DNA of 8,071 nt from Myxococcales bacterium (lineage in GTDB: Bacteria; Myxococcota_A; Polyangia; Polyangiales; Houyiibacteriaceae): assembly GCA_030622585.1 (NCBI GenBank), contig JAUXFZ010000087.1:1-8071 (forward strand), written 5' to 3'. The notes beneath the pieces are model-generated. The model was not told where the DNA came from. It was given only the letters and a program-made list of their open reading frames with translations, and did not search any database. Position 1 is the first letter of the stretch. Every line of letters starts with the position of its first letter. The position numbers were made by a program, and so were the translations under genes. Below, piece after piece: positions 6,482-8,071 of this stretch.

Positions 6482-7903
6482 GTGAGCGGAACCCCTCACA
6501 TCCTCGATCGTCGCCGTTTCCTGACGGCACTCGGCTTGACGGCTGGTTCTCTGTGCCTTCCTTCACTCCCGGGTCGAGGTGTGCGCGCCCAGGGTGTCGA
6601 TCCCAAGCGCGTCATCTTCTACATCACGCCGCACGGCACCGTCCCCGGTCGCTGGCACATGCGTCAGCCGGGGCGAGACGACGAGCAATACGACTACTCG
6701 CTAAGCGGGCTGGGGGAGTCGGAGCTCAGCGACATCCTTCGCCCGCTACACCGCCATCGTGACAACCTTCTCATCGTCGACGGGCTCGCGCGAATGGTGA
6801 CGTACGCAGAAGATTATCGGATCAGAAGCAACGGGTACTCAGGCGATCAAAACCGGCACCACATGAGTCAAGCGCATCTGCTGACGAGCACCTGGGCTTA
6901 CCAAGGCGCCTCGACTGCGCGTGGCGGGGCCCAGTCCATCGATCAGGAGATCGGGAACGCCGTCGGCCAGCCGGGGCGTTGGAATAGCCGTGTCTACGGC
7001 TTCAACCATCAGCACGCCTACAACTATGTCGCAGAGAACCAGCCGGCTCCGCGGGAGGAGAGCCCGCAGGCCGCGCTCAACGACATCTTCGGCTTCGCGC
7101 CGGCGCCAAGCGATTCGGGAGAGCCCACTCGTGACGACATGATCCGTGCCGCACGGGCTAGCGTGCTCGACACCGTGAGCGAAGAATTTGCGACTGTTTT
7201 TCCGAAGCTCAGCTTGGCCGATCGGGAAAAGCTGGAGCGACACCGCTCGTTGGTTCGCGACCTCGAGGCCGGCGTCAACCTCGCCCTTCCGATCGCATGC
7301 GACTCATCGTTTGCGGCGCAGGGACACATCATCGATCAGTTCTCGCGCATCACGACGATGGCGCTTGCCTGCGACCTGACGCGCGTGGCGACGATCGTCA
7401 CGCAGAACATCCCGGGAGACGAGTTCGGCGTCGACCCCGGCATCGACGTGCACCAAGACATTGCGCACGCGTCGGACGAAAATGGCGGGACCACTCAGGG
7501 CATCGAGGGGATGGTCAGTTACAATCGCGTCTACGCAGAGCACTTCGCGTACTTGCTCGACCAATTGGATTCGGTTCAGGAAGGCAGCGGCACGCTCCTG
7601 GACAATAGTGCGGTGGTGTGGCTCTCGGAGCTCGGGACGGGCAATCACGCGATTAACCAGCTTCCCGTCGTGATAGCAGGCGGCGGGGCCGGATACTTCA
7701 GGTCCGGGCGCTACGTTCACTATCCACGGACCGCAATTCCGCTCACTTACGGCGATGAGCTCGTCGGGCTCGGACACGAGCGGGTGCACGTCAGCCTGAT
7801 GCACATGATGGGTATGACCGAGCGGCGCTCGTTTGGCCTCGAACAGGTCGACATCGGCGACCGCACGATATCGCTCCGCGACCCGCTCCCACGCCTGACC
7901 TAA
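6482..7903 (+). CDS. DUF1552 family protein, Tat-exported
   Basis: A 473-residue DUF1552 protein, usual length for the family, whose function is not established. The N-terminus carries a twin-arginine signal: DRRRFL at 9-14, a hydrophobic stretch to about 29, and a probable cleavage site VRA-Q after residue 36. It should therefore be exported folded, perhaps with a bound metal or cofactor. Conserved-looking segments are VIFYITPHGTVPGRW (44-58), a HMSQAHLLT segment near 125-133, VVWLSELGTGNH (378-389) and PVVIAGGGAGYF (395-406) followed by SGRYVHY. The family is often compared with DUF1501/sulfatase-like proteins; that link is background knowledge and not visible here. The GTG start at 6482 is supported by the Tat motif and a weak GAGAG nine bases upstream. 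It is partnered with the upstream DUF1592 lipoprotein, a pairing common in Myxococcota and Planctomycetota, so both probably work together outside the cytoplasm. Confidence 0.92.
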   Translation: MSGTPHILDRRRFLTALGLTAGSLCLPSLPGRGVRAQGVDPKRVIFYITPHGTVPGRWHMRQPGRDDEQYDYSLSGLGESELSDILRPLHRHRDNLLIVDGLARMVTYAEDYRIRSNGYSGDQNRHHMSQAHLLTSTWAYQGASTARGGAQSIDQEIGNAVGQPGRWNSRVYGFNHQHAYNYVAENQPAPREESPQAALNDIFGFAPAPSDSGEPTRDDMIRAARASVLDTVSEEFATVFPKLSLADREKLERHRSLVRDLEAGVNLALPIACDSSFAAQGHIIDQFSRITTMALACDLTRVATIVTQNIPGDEFGVDPGIDVHQDIAHASDENGGTTQGIEGMVSYNRVYAEHFAYLLDQLDSVQEGSGTLLDNSAVVWLSELGTGNHAINQLPVVIAGGGAGYFRSGRYVHYPRTAIPLTYGDELVGLGHERVHVSLMHMMGMTERRSFGLEQVDIGDRTISLRDPLPRLT

Positions 7904-7923
7904 GCTTCCCGCAATGCTAAAGT
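7895..7923 (+). promoter_or_regulatory. Candidate extended -10 promoter of the last gene
   Basis: CTGACC (7895-7900; four of six to TTGACA) lies 17 bases before TAAAGT (7918-7923; four of six to TATAAT). TAAAGT is preceded by TG at 7915-7916, giving an extended -10. Transcription would start near 7930, right at the GTG at 7931. A weak stem TCCCG/CGGGA (7907-7911 with 7924-7928) overlaps the same bases. Motif match only. Confidence 0.25.
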
Positions 7924-7930
7924 CGGGAGA

Positions 7931-8071
7931 GTGACGAAGAAGCCTGCCATCGTGAATGTGTCTGAGTTCGAAGATCCGGCTTGGGACTGGATCGGCGGCC
8001 GCTTCGAGGAAGATCCGTTTCGCTGGATCAGCTTCACTGGCCGCCCCCGATCGCCTGTCGAAGTGAGAATC
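7931..8071 (+). CDS. Hypothetical protein, 3' end outside window
   Basis: An open frame of 47 codons from GTG 7931 to the end of the window with no stop. It begins MTKKPAIVNVSEFEDPAW, followed by DWIGGRFEEDPFRWISFTGR. The composition is soluble and acidic-aromatic, with no signal peptide or membrane segment, so a cytoplasmic protein is likely. I do not recognise the family from this fragment. The GGGAGA before the GTG directly abuts it, too close for a normal Shine-Dalgarno. In-frame GTGs at 7952 and 7958 are alternative starts. It lies 27 bases after the DUF1552 gene and could be in the same transcript. Confidence 0.55.
   Translation, partial: MTKKPAIVNVSEFEDPAWDWIGGRFEEDPFRWISFTGRPRSPVEVRI

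Noticed and set aside
7906..7929. TCCCG/CGGGA stem after the DUF1552 stop as a terminator
   Set aside because: Five pairs plus a wobble, a 12-base loop and no T-run; not convincing.

Overview
The window is GC-rich, densely packed DNA with every recognisable gene on the + strand. Its lower-GC stretches lie only between genes. A DUF1592-type lipoprotein (DUF1587/1595/1592/1588/1585 order, with a CxxCH motif) followed by a Tat-exported DUF1552 protein is an arrangement I know mainly from Myxococcota and Planctomycetota. The EYDNTVRDLLG and GFENYDAAG motifs fit the myxobacterial form best. I therefore infer a myxobacterium or related soil/aquatic 'deltaproteobacterium', from protein families only.

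Left block (1-4646): surface-glycan biosynthesis. In order it holds the 3' part of a membrane acyltransferase (family 3), an FAD-dependent GMC oxidoreductase, a soluble family 2 glycosyltransferase of the rhamnosyltransferase-like type, and a second family 2 glycosyltransferase with C-terminal membrane segments. The two glycosyltransferases overlap by ATGA. Together they look like the edge of an exopolysaccharide or O-antigen-like locus: sugars are added, one component is oxidised, and the product is acylated at the membrane. A set of competing hairpins sits on the GMC stop codon. A plausible sigma70-type promoter lies just upstream of the first glycosyltransferase.

Boundary (4647-4809): a 163-base AT-richer gap with a strong small hairpin just ahead of the next gene. 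It separates two unrelated functional blocks.

Right block (4810-7903): a lipoprotein with a single c-type haem motif and a Tat-exported DUF1552 protein, four bases apart if the first gene is followed to its natural end. The first gene carries an in-frame TAG at 6310-6312. The reading frame after it encodes the expected remaining 54 residues of the DUF1585 domain, with coding-like codon use, down to a TGA at 6475-6477. This is either a recent nonsense mutation, a sequence error or stop-codon readthrough, and it is the most notable feature here.

Right edge (7931-8071): the start of another gene of unknown family running off the window, with a possible promoter placed so close that its transcript would be nearly leaderless. 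I saw no tRNA, rRNA, CRISPR array, insertion sequence or phage gene.
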